A DNA stretch of 47,992 bases from Thermoguttaceae bacterium (GCA_017447745.1 JAFSMW010000122.1:1-47992); one strand, 5' to 3'; counted from the stretch's first letter, positions 26,543-34,288 are shown. Program-made: numbers and translations. Notes: a model not told the origin generated them from the letters alone.

Positions 26543-27271
26543 TCAGTTGCAAATCTGGGCTGCAAGAGAAATAGCGGCGGTTTCGATGCGGAGAATTCTG
26601 GCGCCCAAAGACAGCTGCTCGAACCCGGAATCAACGGCGGAGGCGCATTCTTCTTCTGTAAATCCGCCTTCCGGACCGATGGCTACTATGACGTCGCCGT
26701 CCTCTCCGACTTTCGCCAGAGCGTCCTGAACTGAGATTCCTCCGGGGTGAGCGATCAGTTTTAGACAATCATTATTAATAAGTTCAGAATCTCCGCTGGC
26801 GATCCGTTTTAAGAACTCCGACCATTTCATCGGGTCGAGGATTTTCATAAGAGTGTTGCGGCGGCATTGCTTGGACGCTTCTATGACTTGCCGTTCCAGC
26901 CGCTCAACAACCTGCTTTTCCGCCTTGGCGACGGAGCGTTCTACGTCCAGGGGGAGAATTTGGGCGACGCCCAGTTCGACGCACTTTTCGATGAGCCATT
27001 TCTGTCGGTCGCCCTTCGGCAGAGCGATCGCGATTGTCAGCTTTCGTCTGGATTCCCGATTGACCTCCGCGACGGACTCGATTTCAACCTCAATCGTCTT
27101 TTTCGATGCAGAATAGACTCGCGCCTGGGCTTCTCGCCCTGCGCCGTCAAACAATACGAGACCGTCGCCAACTTGAAGTCGGAGAACCGACCCAGCATGA
27201 TGCGCCTCTTCCGGAGGCAGGGCGATTATTCCAGTGTCGGGCAGGTCAGGGCAATAGCAGCGGTGCATCAA
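26543..27271 (-). CDS. rsmE: 16S rRNA (uracil1498-N3)-methyltransferase
   Basis: RsmE is a SPOUT-class methyltransferase that methylates U1498 of 16S rRNA in the assembled 30S subunit. The N-terminal PUA-like part has the typical 'HHAGSVLRLQVGDGLVLFDG' segment. The SPOUT part has 'KGDRQKWLIEKCVELGV', 'SVAKAEKQVVERLERQVIEASKQCRRNTLM' and the SAM-binding knot 'VIVAIGPEGGFTEEE'. It ends in 'LGARILRIETAAISL', the family's best signature. At 242 aa the length is standard. Its ATG overlaps the stop codon of the upstream Fe-S carrier gene (ATGA type), so the two are translationally coupled. Confidence 0.95.
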   Translation of the reverse strand: MMHRCYCPDLPDTGIIALPPEEAHHAGSVLRLQVGDGLVLFDGAGREAQARVYSASKKTIEVEIESVAEVNRESRRKLTIAIALPKGDRQKWLIEKCVELGVAQILPLDVERSVAKAEKQVVERLERQVIEASKQCRRNTLMKILDPMKWSEFLKRIASGDSELINNDCLKLIAHPGGISVQDALAKVGEDGDVIVAIGPEGGFTEEECASAVDSGFEQLSLGARILRIETAAISLAAQICN

Positions 27272-27600
27272 TGGTGGCAGCCGGCGCAGCCAGCGTTGGC
27301 GGGAAAAGTCGGGTTTTCAACGAGGAAACCGCGTCCCATGGCGTTGTCGAGGAAGTTGATTGAGCTTCCGTCGAGGAACTGGGCGAATTTCTTCGCGGTA
27401 ATAACGTTAACGCCGTTTTGAGGATAAATGGCGTCGACGGTTTTGTCGTAATGTTCGTCAAAAGCCAGACCGTAGTTCATGCCGCTGCAGCCGCCGCTTC
27501 TGATAACGACGCGCAGATACGTCTTGTCGGCGTCCAGTTCCTGGCTTTCCATAACGTTGAGGACTTCAGCAGCAGCAACGGAAGTAAGTTCGATTGACAT
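27268..27600 (-). CDS. A-type iron-sulfur carrier (HesB/IscA/ErpA family)
   Basis: This small Fe-S cluster carrier passes clusters to apo-proteins. It has the family core 'YLRVVIRSGGCSGMNYGLAFDEH' with the first conserved Cys in GGCSG, and 'FLDGSSINFLDNAMGRGFLVENP' in the second half. The C-terminus is GCAGCHH rather than the usual GCGCxxSF: two cysteines remain but are one residue further apart, and His residues end the chain. Cluster binding is still plausible but the geometry would differ. It is 110 aa, standard length, and is coupled to rsmE by a 4-base overlap. Subtype (IscA, ErpA or SufA) cannot be told apart here. Confidence 0.85.
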   Translation of the reverse strand: MSIELTSVAAAEVLNVMESQELDADKTYLRVVIRSGGCSGMNYGLAFDEHYDKTVDAIYPQNGVNVITAKKFAQFLDGSSINFLDNAMGRGFLVENPTFPANAGCAGCHH

Positions 27601-27602
27601 CT

Positions 27603-27633
27603 TTGTAGGTAGGGAATAAGGGGAATAGGGAAA
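27603..27633. repeat. GGGARTA heptamer array
   Basis: Short run of AGGGAAT-type heptamers between the Fe-S carrier start and the MITE-like element. Confidence 0.5.
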
Positions 27634-27778
27634 TGGAAGGCGGTAATGAAGTGAGCGTAGCGAACGGAATTACGCATTCGCCGTTAGGCGAACTTAACAT
27701 CGGACGCTATTTTTTGGGGTTCGCCTTCGGCGAACTGCGTAACTACGCTCCCGTTGGTCGTTTCGTTACCGCCTTTCA
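27634..27778. mobile_element. MITE-like imperfect palindrome, copy 1
   Basis: A 145-base element has TGRAAGGCGGTAA termini in inverted orientation. Each arm carries TTACGCA and an inner TTCGCC..GGCGAA hairpin, and the core is variable. The same arms recur at 35775-35919 and 39157-39300, and one arm at 46528-46589. It abuts the stop of the Nudix gene. Confidence 0.75.
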
Positions 27779-27781
27779 TCG

Positions 27782-28414
27782 TTAATTGTCAAACAACGCT
27801 TTAAGTGAAATGCTCGACCATGATTCAAACAGGTCGAGGTCTTTCATGAGCTCTTCAACCGGGACAAACCCGCTTCGCAGCAGGTCGGTTTCTTTGGCGG
27901 CGACGTCTGGCGTTTCGACGTCTAAAATATGGACGACGCCCAAATGGACTTTGCCGACTTCCGTCAGGTCGTCGTTAATCAGCCCAACGCAAGTGGACTT
28001 GTACGGCGTCGACATCTCGACTTCTTCCGACAGTTCGCGGAGCATGCCCAGATGGTAGGCTTCCCAGCCTTTGGAGTTGGCGGAGCCGCCTTGCGACTGG
28101 ACGTCTTCGGTGGAAATATGCCCGCCGACTCCGACGGAATGCTTTTCGTGCAAACGTCCTTCGCCCATGCCCTTGCCGCGAACGTAGCGGAACAGCTTTT
28201 GCGTTCCGTCCGGTTCGGTGTATCGAATAATCATGTACGGAATGAGCTGCTTATAAGACGGATTGCCTTCCATGTCAGCTCGACGGCGGAAGGAAACGTT
28301 CTCTTCTGTCAGCAGACCGCGAATGAATTCTTCTTTGAGCAGGGAAAATCCCTGAAAATAACCGGCGTCGTGAAACGCCTTGGTCGGAATAACGAGGATG
28401 TCTTCTTCTTTCAT
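27782..28414 (-). CDS. Nudix-superfamily protein (predicted phosphoesterase)
   Basis: This is a MutT/Nudix-like hydrolase. The Nudix box is recognisable as 'GGHIS...' followed by 'MLRELSEEVEM', the RExxEE core that binds the metal. The spacing from the box glycine is longer than the standard GX5EX7REUXEE. The N-terminal half ('MKEEDILVIPTKAFHDAGYFQGF', 'YMIIRY', 'LFRYVRGKGMGEGRLHEKHSVGVGG') is like the predicted phosphoesterases of COG4112. The ATG at 28414 is chosen because an upstream in-frame start would translate a heptamer repeat and has no family character. The substrate is unknown. A MITE-like element lies three bases after the stop. Confidence 0.7.
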   Translation of the reverse strand: MKEEDILVIPTKAFHDAGYFQGFSLLKEEFIRGLLTEENVSFRRRADMEGNPSYKQLIPYMIIRYTEPDGTQKLFRYVRGKGMGEGRLHEKHSVGVGGHISTEDVQSQGGSANSKGWEAYHLGMLRELSEEVEMSTPYKSTCVGLINDDLTEVGKVHLGVVHILDVETPDVAAKETDLLRSGFVPVEELMKDLDLFESWSSISLKALFDN

Positions 28415-28420
28415 GCTTTT

Positions 28421-28456
28421 AGGGAATGGGGAATAGGGAGTAGGGAATAAGGAGTG
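28421..28456. repeat. GGGARTA heptamer array
   Basis: Tandem AGGGAAT/AGGGAGT/AAGGAGT heptamers lie directly upstream of the Nudix gene. Confidence 0.65.
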
Positions 28457-28581
28457 TTGAATTCTCGCAACTCGCACCGACAGGGTCGGTTCCCAATTGG
28501 AAGTAAGCAGCGCCGAAACAAGCTTTTTCGAAGACAAAACCTCGTCCTCTCGCCTGTGCGGCTTCGCACCGCTACTCGCAA

Positions 28582-29655
28582 CTAAATAATTACCATACAG
28601 TCGCCGTAGGAATAAAAACGGTATTTATTTTCAATCGCCTGTCGATAGGCTTCTTTTATCAGTTCGTCTCCGCCGAAGGCGCGAATCATCACCAGCAGGG
28701 TCGATTTGGGCAAATGGAAGTTTGTCAAAATGGCGTCAACCGCTTTAAAATTATACGGTGGTTTGATAAACAGGTTCGTTTGTTTCGCCATGGGGAGGAT
28801 TTCGCCGGACTGTCCCGCGGATTCCAGCGTCCGAACCGATGTTGTTCCGATTGCAAACAGACGCCCGCCGGCGCGCCGGCGCTGATTGAGCTTTTCTGCG
28901 GTAGAGGCGTCAATTTGAGCGTACTCGCAGTGCATTTCGTGTTCTGACAGCTTCGTAACGCTGATCGGTTTGAACGTTCCGATTCCAACGTGGAGCGTAA
29001 CGTATTCTATATCGACGCCTTTTTGACGAATCTTTTCCAGCGTTTCTTCGGAAAAGTGAAGCCCCGCCGTTGGCGCGGCGACAGCCCCGGGTATCTGAGC
29101 GAATACGGTTTGATAATTGTTCCTGTCGGATTCCTCCATCTGCCCGTTGCGAATGTACGGCGGAATGGGAACGCGCCCAACGCGATCGAGAATTGTCAAA
29201 TAATTCTCGTCCGATTCCGGAACGACCGCCCAGGAACCATCCTGCGCCTTGGTTTCAAAGCGGAGTACGACGTCGTCGCGCCCGTTGACGTCTTTGAGCT
29301 GAACCCGTTCTCCCGGTAGGAGCTTGCCGCGTGTCGAGCCAATCAATCGCCAGGGAACGACAGACGATTCTGGAGACGGCGCCAGTTCCAAAAACAGCCC
29401 TTCCCAGTGTCCGCCGGTTTGAACGCGTACGCCAATGAGCCGGGCGGGAACAACCTTTGTGTTATTGAGTACAACGACGTCCGCCGGCGTGAGCAGGTCG
29501 ATAAAATCGCCGACCTGACGATGTGCGATCGCACCGGTTTGACGGTTGACGACCATCATTTTCGCAGCGCTGCGATCAGCCAACGGCTGTTGAGCGATCA
29601 ACTCTTTCGGCAGGTCATAGTCATAATAACTGACGTCGTCTGACGTAATACTCAA
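28582..29655 (-). CDS. queA: S-adenosylmethionine:tRNA ribosyltransferase-isomerase
   Basis: QueA transfers and isomerises the ribosyl part of SAM onto preQ1 in tRNA to give epoxyqueuosine at the wobble position. Family hallmarks are the start 'YDYDLPKELIAQQPLADRSAAKMMV', 'VVLNNTKVVPARL', 'QTVFAQIPGAVAAPTAGLHFSEETLEKI', 'YVTLHVGIGTFKP' and 'TNFHLPKSTLLVMIRAFGG'. At 357 aa it is full length. The start codon is TTG, fixed by a strong AGGAGGA ribosome site eight bases upstream. No tgt or other queuosine gene is in the window. Confidence 0.95.
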   Translation of the reverse strand: MSITSDDVSYYDYDLPKELIAQQPLADRSAAKMMVVNRQTGAIAHRQVGDFIDLLTPADVVVLNNTKVVPARLIGVRVQTGGHWEGLFLELAPSPESSVVPWRLIGSTRGKLLPGERVQLKDVNGRDDVVLRFETKAQDGSWAVVPESDENYLTILDRVGRVPIPPYIRNGQMEESDRNNYQTVFAQIPGAVAAPTAGLHFSEETLEKIRQKGVDIEYVTLHVGIGTFKPISVTKLSEHEMHCEYAQIDASTAEKLNQRRRAGGRLFAIGTTSVRTLESAGQSGEILPMAKQTNLFIKPPYNFKAVDAILTNFHLPKSTLLVMIRAFGGDELIKEAYRQAIENKYRFYSYGDCMVII

Positions 29656-30517
29656 TTCGGGAATCCTCCTTTACAAACGGTCATAGAATTATACCCTTTT
29701 CCTGATAATTTACAACCCGTACCGGCGGACGGCGAGGCGGGGGGGCGTATTCAAAATTGGGGGGCATGAAAAAGGGAACGTGTCTTGAAACCATTTCGAA
29801 GCCTTCTGATTACGCTGTTCTTATTCCCACGTCTTTAGACGTGGGAAATAAAAACAATTCAAAATCGTAGCCCCCAGATTTATCTCTTACAGGGGGATTA
29901 AACAAATGTCCCTTCCCCAAACGCTTACCTTTCCCTTCCTTCTCCGCTCCGAATGGAGCGGAGAAGGAAGGGAAAGGTAAGCGTTATAATATTATATTGG
30001 CGTTGTATTTGCATCCCACACCTAAAGGTGTGGGCTACGATTTAAATGTTCATTTTATCTATCTTCGCAACCAAAGATTTATCTCACCTAGGCGCTGCAT
30101 GTGTATGCCTTTTGGGGACGATTGCACTCTGTTGAGTTCGGTTCGTGGGCGTGTCGCCCGCCAAAGAAAAGCTAACGCGAAGTATGACAGCTATCTTTAA
30201 AACAATGTGAATTTCGCATGTTTTTATTGCGGGAGAGCTATTGCCATCCTTCATTTCTTTGCGTTCTTTACGGCTAAAAATAAATGCGCGAACCAAACAG
30301 ATAGAGGAAAAATTCTGTCGTAAAATGATATTTAATAACATGCCTGAAGAATAAATTAATACTATTTTAATTCTTACATTATAAAGAGTTAATGAATTAT
30401 TAAGAACATCGTAAAATGTTATTTATTTAAGAATGTTACACAGAAATGGTTCGCGATCCTTATTTTATAAGAACTTATGTCAATTTTGAGAAAATATAAA
30501 TTCCTTGACCGCCCCAC
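29656..30517. other. Gene-free, hairpin-rich region before the CRISPR-like array
   Basis: There is no credible coding sequence. It contains a G-run (about 29742-29765), hairpin TTCCCACGTC-TTTA-GACGTGGGAA (29824-29847), CCCCC/GGGGG arms (about 29874-29897), a 31-bp perfect hairpin (29920-29985), and hairpin CCCACACC-TAAA-GGTGTGGG (30015-30034) with a nearby CTACGATTT that occurs inverted at 29864-29871. The last 180 bases are AT-rich, like a CRISPR leader. Confidence 0.55.
29920..29985. repeat. Perfect 31-bp-stem hairpin
   Basis: A 31-base arm (29920-29950) is followed by the loop GAAT and its exact reverse complement (29955-29985). The arms are strongly pyrimidine/purine biased (TTTCCCTTCCTTC core). 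A related hairpin lies at 31143-31185, on the other side of the CRISPR-like array. It could terminate transcription or be a mobile palindrome. Confidence 0.85.
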
Positions 30518-30545
30518 TTGACAGGGTTCGCGATTTTGCTATAAT
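30518..30545 (+). promoter_or_regulatory. Near-consensus sigma-70 promoter driving the repeat array
   Basis: TTGACA (30518-30523) and TATAAT (30540-30545) are both perfect and lie 16 bases apart. The first repeat begins 35 bases later. Between them lies the palindrome AGGGTT-TAAT-AACCCT (about 30562-30577), a possible operator. Confidence 0.7.
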
Positions 30546-30580
30546 AAATACTATAGAATTAAGGGTTTAATAACCCTAGA

Positions 30581-31025
30581 CAGCGTCGCAGTTTCGCGAC
30601 GTTCTGAAAGTTTACAAAAGTTATTATTAATTCACCCGCCTTTTTTGCCGCAGCGTCGCAGTTTCGCGACGTTCTGAAAGTTCACCTCTTGTTCTGTTGT
30701 TGTAAACGCCTGTGGGCGCAGCGTCGCAGTTTCGCGACGTTCTGAAAGTTCACCTCTTGTTCTGTTGTTGTAAACGCCTGTGGGCTGCAGCAGCGTCGCA
30801 GTTTCGCGACGTTCTGAAAGTTCACCTTCCTGGTTAATTCGTTCCAGACTTCAAGGCAGCGTCGCAGTTTCGCGACGTTCTGAAAGTTCAGGTGATTGTG
30901 ATGTAATTGCAACTCTCCCTTATCGCAGCGTCGCAGTTTCGCGACGTTCTGAAAGTTCAGAATTGCGAATGGTCATAAACGCGGGTGACGTCAGCAGCGT
31001 CGCAGATTCGCGACGTTCTGAAAGT
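30581..31025 (+). CRISPR. CRISPR-like array, seven repeats, no cas genes in window
   Basis: Seven copies of a 30-base core start at 30581, 30651, 30719, 30791, 30857, 30926 and 30995, so the period is 66-72 bases. The core begins CAGCGTCGCAG and ends GTTCTGAAAG; it holds the stem CGTCGC/GCGACG with an AGTTTC loop. Most copies extend by TT or TTCA. Six are identical over the core. The last has one substitution (T to A) and a shortened end, as expected for the leader-distal repeat, which agrees with the promoter at the other end. Spacers are about 33-40 bases and unlike each other, except that the second and third are nearly the same. Repeat stem and GAAAG end fit a Cas6/Cas5-processed class 1 array, but the type is uncertain. 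Confidence 0.75.
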
Positions 31026-31409
31026 CAAAGTTACATTTTCCTTCCTCGCTAAAGTCCCGACAGGGACGCCATCTCTATAACCGGCGGTTTTCAACCACCG
31101 GGACGGAGACGACAACAAAATCAAAAAATCGACAAATATCCCTTTCTTCCTTTCCTTCACGCCTGGCGTGAGGGAAAGGAAGAAAAAAGACTGACTCGAT
31201 TAAGAGACAGTATAGAACGTTGCGCCGTCCGTAGACTAAAGTCGACGGTTATAGAAATGGCGTCTCTTCGAGACGCGGTTCAGCTTCTCATTTTGTCTAT
31301 CTTCACAAGAATAATTTGCATGTACCCCTTCCCAATCCGCGCTGCCGGGCGAGATAATTATAACCGCTCACGTTGGTCGCTTGCGCTATTGGTTATACTC
31401 AGGATTTCT
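31026..31409. other. Gene-free repeat region after the array
   Basis: It holds small hairpins (GTCCC..GGGAC near 31053-31066; CCGGCGGTT..AACCACCGG near 31081-31100), the long hairpin at 31143-31185, and the hairpin GCGTCTC-TTC-GAGACGC (31260-31276) with a TTTTGTCTATCTTCACAAG tail. A segment (about 31327-31390) diverged from one at 1277-1331 is also present. No gene is seen. Confidence 0.55.
31143..31185. repeat. Long hairpin related to 29920-29985
   Basis: The stem has 21 pairs with one G-T wobble and a one-base centre. The arm TTTCTTCCTTTCC resembles the arm of the hairpin on the far side of the array. Confidence 0.75.
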
Positions 31410-32675
31410 TTACAACCCGGATTTGCGCCGTATTTCCGTTGAACTGAGCGTACAGCAGAACTCGTTTTCCGGGACGGAAATGCAAAGCTGGCGCAGGGCG
31501 TCGATAAGATGGAGGGTTTCCAGAGAAGCAAACGCGCCGTTAGACGCGGGGCGTCCGAAGACGAGGAAGCGGATTTTCAAACGTGAGAATTCCGCTATCA
31601 TCTCTTTAAACGCCGATTCGCTTTGACAGTATTTGGGATCGTTTATTCTCGCCATCGTGTCCGCGCCTACGACGAACGTTGCCCCCGGATGCTTTCGGGC
31701 TTTGTCGATAAACAGCGGCGTTCGCGAGAGAATCACCTCGGCTTGAGCGTCCATTTTAGCGATTTCGTTGAGTCGCCATGCGGTCTCGCCCGGCGACGTC
31801 GTCGGTTTGTCCGCATTCAAAACAGACAGCTCGTAACAGACCGGACAATGCAGAATCGCCGACGCCAACGCGCGCATTTGTCGATGTCCGTCGTGAATCG
31901 GATTGAACGACCCGGGAAAAATTGCCTTAATACTTTCCGACGTATCGGAACAGGCGTTATAGTACGTTTCGTCTGAAGTTCCCTGAAACAGATTTTGCCA
32001 CGAATCGGGAAGGGACTGACGGTCGGTGGTAACGGTATATTGAGGCTGTAGGCTAGACAGTAGTGAAGCGTCTTGCGAGATACTGCATTCTGAATTAAAA
32101 AACTCCTCACTCCTCACTCCTAACTCCTCACTCTTTTGCACATATTTCAATGCAGATAACAAAATGTTCGATACGACTTGTTCCTGCTGGGCGCGAATCG
32201 CAGCAAACTCGTCGGCGGAGGCGGACTGTTCTTTTTGCTCGTCTCGAATAAATCGGACGGTAAACGTATAGACGGCGTCGGACGTCTGCAGGGCGATGTG
32301 CGCTCTGGATTCGCCTTTGCGAACCCGATTCGTACCCAGCGCCGCGGTACAGGCGACGCCCAGCGGAGAGCGTCCCGCTTTATTATTAATGACGCGCCGA
32401 AACGCTGCGTTTGCCATCTTCCATGCGGTCGCCTGACAGCACGCCTGAGCGACTTCGCATCCCAGAAACTCTGCCATCTGAGCGGGAGAATAGGGAATCG
32501 TCGCCCCTTCCACCAATCCAGACGCTCCCGGCGTGCGAAGCAAGTCCGCCAAAGCGTCTGTTCCCCCGCCTGCAATGGCAAAATACGCCTGAAAGCGCCC
32601 ATCGTTAATGATTTCCGTCGTTAAATTCGATACAACCATATTATCTTGTTTATTCTTCGCGTTTTTCTTTATCAA
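31410..32675 (-). CDS. CinA/PncC-like domain fused to NadD-like nucleotidyltransferase
   Basis: This is a two-domain NAD-metabolism protein. Residues about 15-165 match the CinA C-terminal (NMN deamidase, PncC) fold: 'LADLLRTPGASGLVEGATIPYSPAQMAEFLG' and 'SPLGVACTAALG'. The usual catalytic ESCTGG is replaced by AIAGGG, so this domain may have lost or changed its activity. Residues about 245-421 form an NadD/NMNAT-like domain, with 'AIFPGSFNPIHDGHRQM' (HxGH nucleotidyl motif), 'TFVVGADT' and the C-terminal 'LSSTEIRRK' (ISSTxIR motif). Making NaMN from NMN and then adenylating it would be consecutive steps, which would explain the fusion. The linker SEELGVRSEEFFN is read from GGAGTKA heptamer repeats. 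The pairing is clear; activity of the first domain is doubtful. Confidence 0.75.
   Translation of the reverse strand: MIKKNAKNKQDNMVVSNLTTEIINDGRFQAYFAIAGGGTDALADLLRTPGASGLVEGATIPYSPAQMAEFLGCEVAQACCQATAWKMANAAFRRVINNKAGRSPLGVACTAALGTNRVRKGESRAHIALQTSDAVYTFTVRFIRDEQKEQSASADEFAAIRAQQEQVVSNILLSALKYVQKSEELGVRSEEFFNSECSISQDASLLSSLQPQYTVTTDRQSLPDSWQNLFQGTSDETYYNACSDTSESIKAIFPGSFNPIHDGHRQMRALASAILHCPVCYELSVLNADKPTTSPGETAWRLNEIAKMDAQAEVILSRTPLFIDKARKHPGATFVVGADTMARINDPKYCQSESAFKEMIAEFSRLKIRFLVFGRPASNGAFASLETLHLIDALRQLCISVPENEFCCTLSSTEIRRKSGL
32043..32133. repeat. Composite heptamer element inside a coding sequence
   Basis: GGCARTA-like units (32043-32064) and GGAGTKA units (32100-32133) lie within the CinA/NadD fusion gene and are translated in frame as the inter-domain linker. 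The layout copies the intergenic element at 7931-8016. Confidence 0.7.
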
Positions 32676-32720
32676 AAAGGTTTGCTTAATCGTTGGCTTT
32701 TGTCATTTGTAGTGCATAAT

Positions 32721-32807
32721 TAGGCAGTGGTTATTAGGCAATAGGCAGTAGGCAGTAGTATGGCGCTTTGCGCCAACTCCTCACTCCTCACACCTAACTC
32801 CTAACTT
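32721..32807. repeat. Composite heptamer element
   Basis: GGCARTA array, short hairpin GGCGC-TTT-GCGCC (about 32762-32774) and inverted GGAGTKA array. It fills most of the gap between the divergent CinA/NadD and NtrC-like genes. Confidence 0.7.
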
Positions 32808-32857
32808 ACAACATCAAAGTATTATACACTCATTTTTTATTTCCTTACAGCGCCCCC

Positions 32858-34288
32858 ATGTACAACAATTCCATTCTGATTGCTGACGACGATGAACTCG
32901 TATTGGAGTCTCTTTCAGACTGCTTGATCGACGCTGGTTATATAACGTCGTCGGCGGACAGCGTTTCAGGGGCGTTGGATCTTTTGGAAAAGAGCAGTTT
33001 TGACGTTGTCGTTACCGACCTGCGATTGGGGCTGGATTCCGGTTTCGACATTATTCGTTACTGCAAAAAACGACGTCCGGAAACCGCGATAATCGTCATT
33101 TCCGGATACGGGACGGCGGAACTAGCTCTGCAGGCGATTCGGGAAGGAGCGTTTGATTTTCTCACCAAGCCGGTTCTGGACAATGAACTTCAGCTGACAA
33201 TTCATCGGGCGCTGGAAAAGAAAAAGCTGACGCAGGGCGCGGCGACCAAGGAAACGTCTATAGACGAATATCGTCTCAACTGCCTGGCTGAGCTGGAAGA
33301 CGTTATTGGTTGCAGCGACAAAATGCAGCGCGCGTTCGACATCGTTAAGACAATCGCCAACGCTCAGACGCCGGTTTTGATTACAGGAGAGCGCGGCGCA
33401 GGGAAATCGACAATTGCCCGAGCGATTCATCGGCTCAGTTCCCGAAAAGACAAGCTGTTTATTGAGGTTCCCTGTGGAGCGCTGTCGGAATCGCTGTTGG
33501 AAAGCGAGTTGTTTGGGAACGCGACCGAATCGAAAGTCGGGAAATTCCAGCAGGCGGACGGCGGGACGATTCTTCTTGACGAAATATCGACAGTTTCTCC
33601 TGCGATGCAAGTCAAGCTGCTGCGCGTGTTGCAGGAATCGCAGTTTGAACCGGTTGGATCCAGCCAGCCGCTGTCCGCAGACGTCCGGGTTATTCTGTCG
33701 ACCAACGAAAACCTCTATCGCGCCGTTCAGGACGGGCGGTTTCGTCAAGACCTGTATTATAAAATCAGCGTTATCAATATAGACGTTCCGCCGTTAAGAG
33801 AACGCATTGACGACATTCCGCTATTGGCGCAATATTTCTTGAAAAAGACCTGTGAGCAAACGCGCCGCGCCGTTGCCGGGTTCTCCGACGCCGCCATGTC
33901 AGCTATGACGTCCTACCGCTGGCAGGACAACGTCCGGGAACTGCAAAACGCAGTCGAACGCGCCGTTCTATTGGGAAAATCTGAAATTGTCACACTGGAA
34001 GACTTGCCTGGCGCCGTTAGAACCAAACCCGCGCCCGCGCCCGCGATGTTCTCTAACGCCGCAGCGATTAACAGTCAGGACGACGACTCGCCTGTTCCCG
34101 ACCCGTCGTCGATTCGGCTTCTTAAAGACGCGCTGGAAGAGCCGGAACGGAAAATCATTCTCGACGCCTTGCGCGCCTTCCAGTGGAATCGAATCGAAAC
34201 CGCCGCCGCGCTGGGAATAAACCGAACGACGCTCTATAAAAAGATGAAGCGCCTCAATCTGGAAGAGCCGGGACAATTTGGATTTTAA
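32858..34288 (+). CDS. NtrC-like response regulator lacking the GAFTGA loop
   Basis: This is a three-domain cytoplasmic regulator. The receiver domain (1-120) has the acidic pair at 10-12, phospho-acceptor Asp54 (VVVTDLRLG) and Lys104 (FLTKP). The AAA+ domain (about 150-390) has Walker A GERGAGKS (177-184), Walker B TILLDE (237-242) and the arginine region RFRQDLYYKI. A Fis-type helix-turn-helix closes the protein (about 440-476, 'NRIETAAALGINRTTLYKKM'). Between ELFG (217-220) and GKFQQADGG only about seven residues (NATESKV) remain, so the GAFTGA loop that contacts sigma-54 is absent. The protein therefore probably does not remodel sigma-54 holoenzyme and may work as a conventional DNA-binding regulator. 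No sensor kinase is adjacent. Confidence 0.85.
   Translation: MYNNSILIADDDELVLESLSDCLIDAGYITSSADSVSGALDLLEKSSFDVVVTDLRLGLDSGFDIIRYCKKRRPETAIIVISGYGTAELALQAIREGAFDFLTKPVLDNELQLTIHRALEKKKLTQGAATKETSIDEYRLNCLAELEDVIGCSDKMQRAFDIVKTIANAQTPVLITGERGAGKSTIARAIHRLSSRKDKLFIEVPCGALSESLLESELFGNATESKVGKFQQADGGTILLDEISTVSPAMQVKLLRVLQESQFEPVGSSQPLSADVRVILSTNENLYRAVQDGRFRQDLYYKISVINIDVPPLRERIDDIPLLAQYFLKKTCEQTRRAVAGFSDAAMSAMTSYRWQDNVRELQNAVERAVLLGKSEIVTLEDLPGAVRTKPAPAPAMFSNAAAINSQDDDSPVPDPSSIRLLKDALEEPERKIILDALRAFQWNRIETAAALGINRTTLYKKMKRLNLEEPGQFGF

Noticed and set aside
30581..31025. Assigning a CRISPR subtype
   Set aside because: No cas genes are present and the repeat edges are uncertain by several bases; the stem and GAAAG end are not enough.
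30682..31052. Open frames on both strands over the CRISPR-like array
   Set aside because: They translate the repeat unit itself (recurring FQNVAKLRR or SVAVSRRSES) and have no start context; the repeats explain them.
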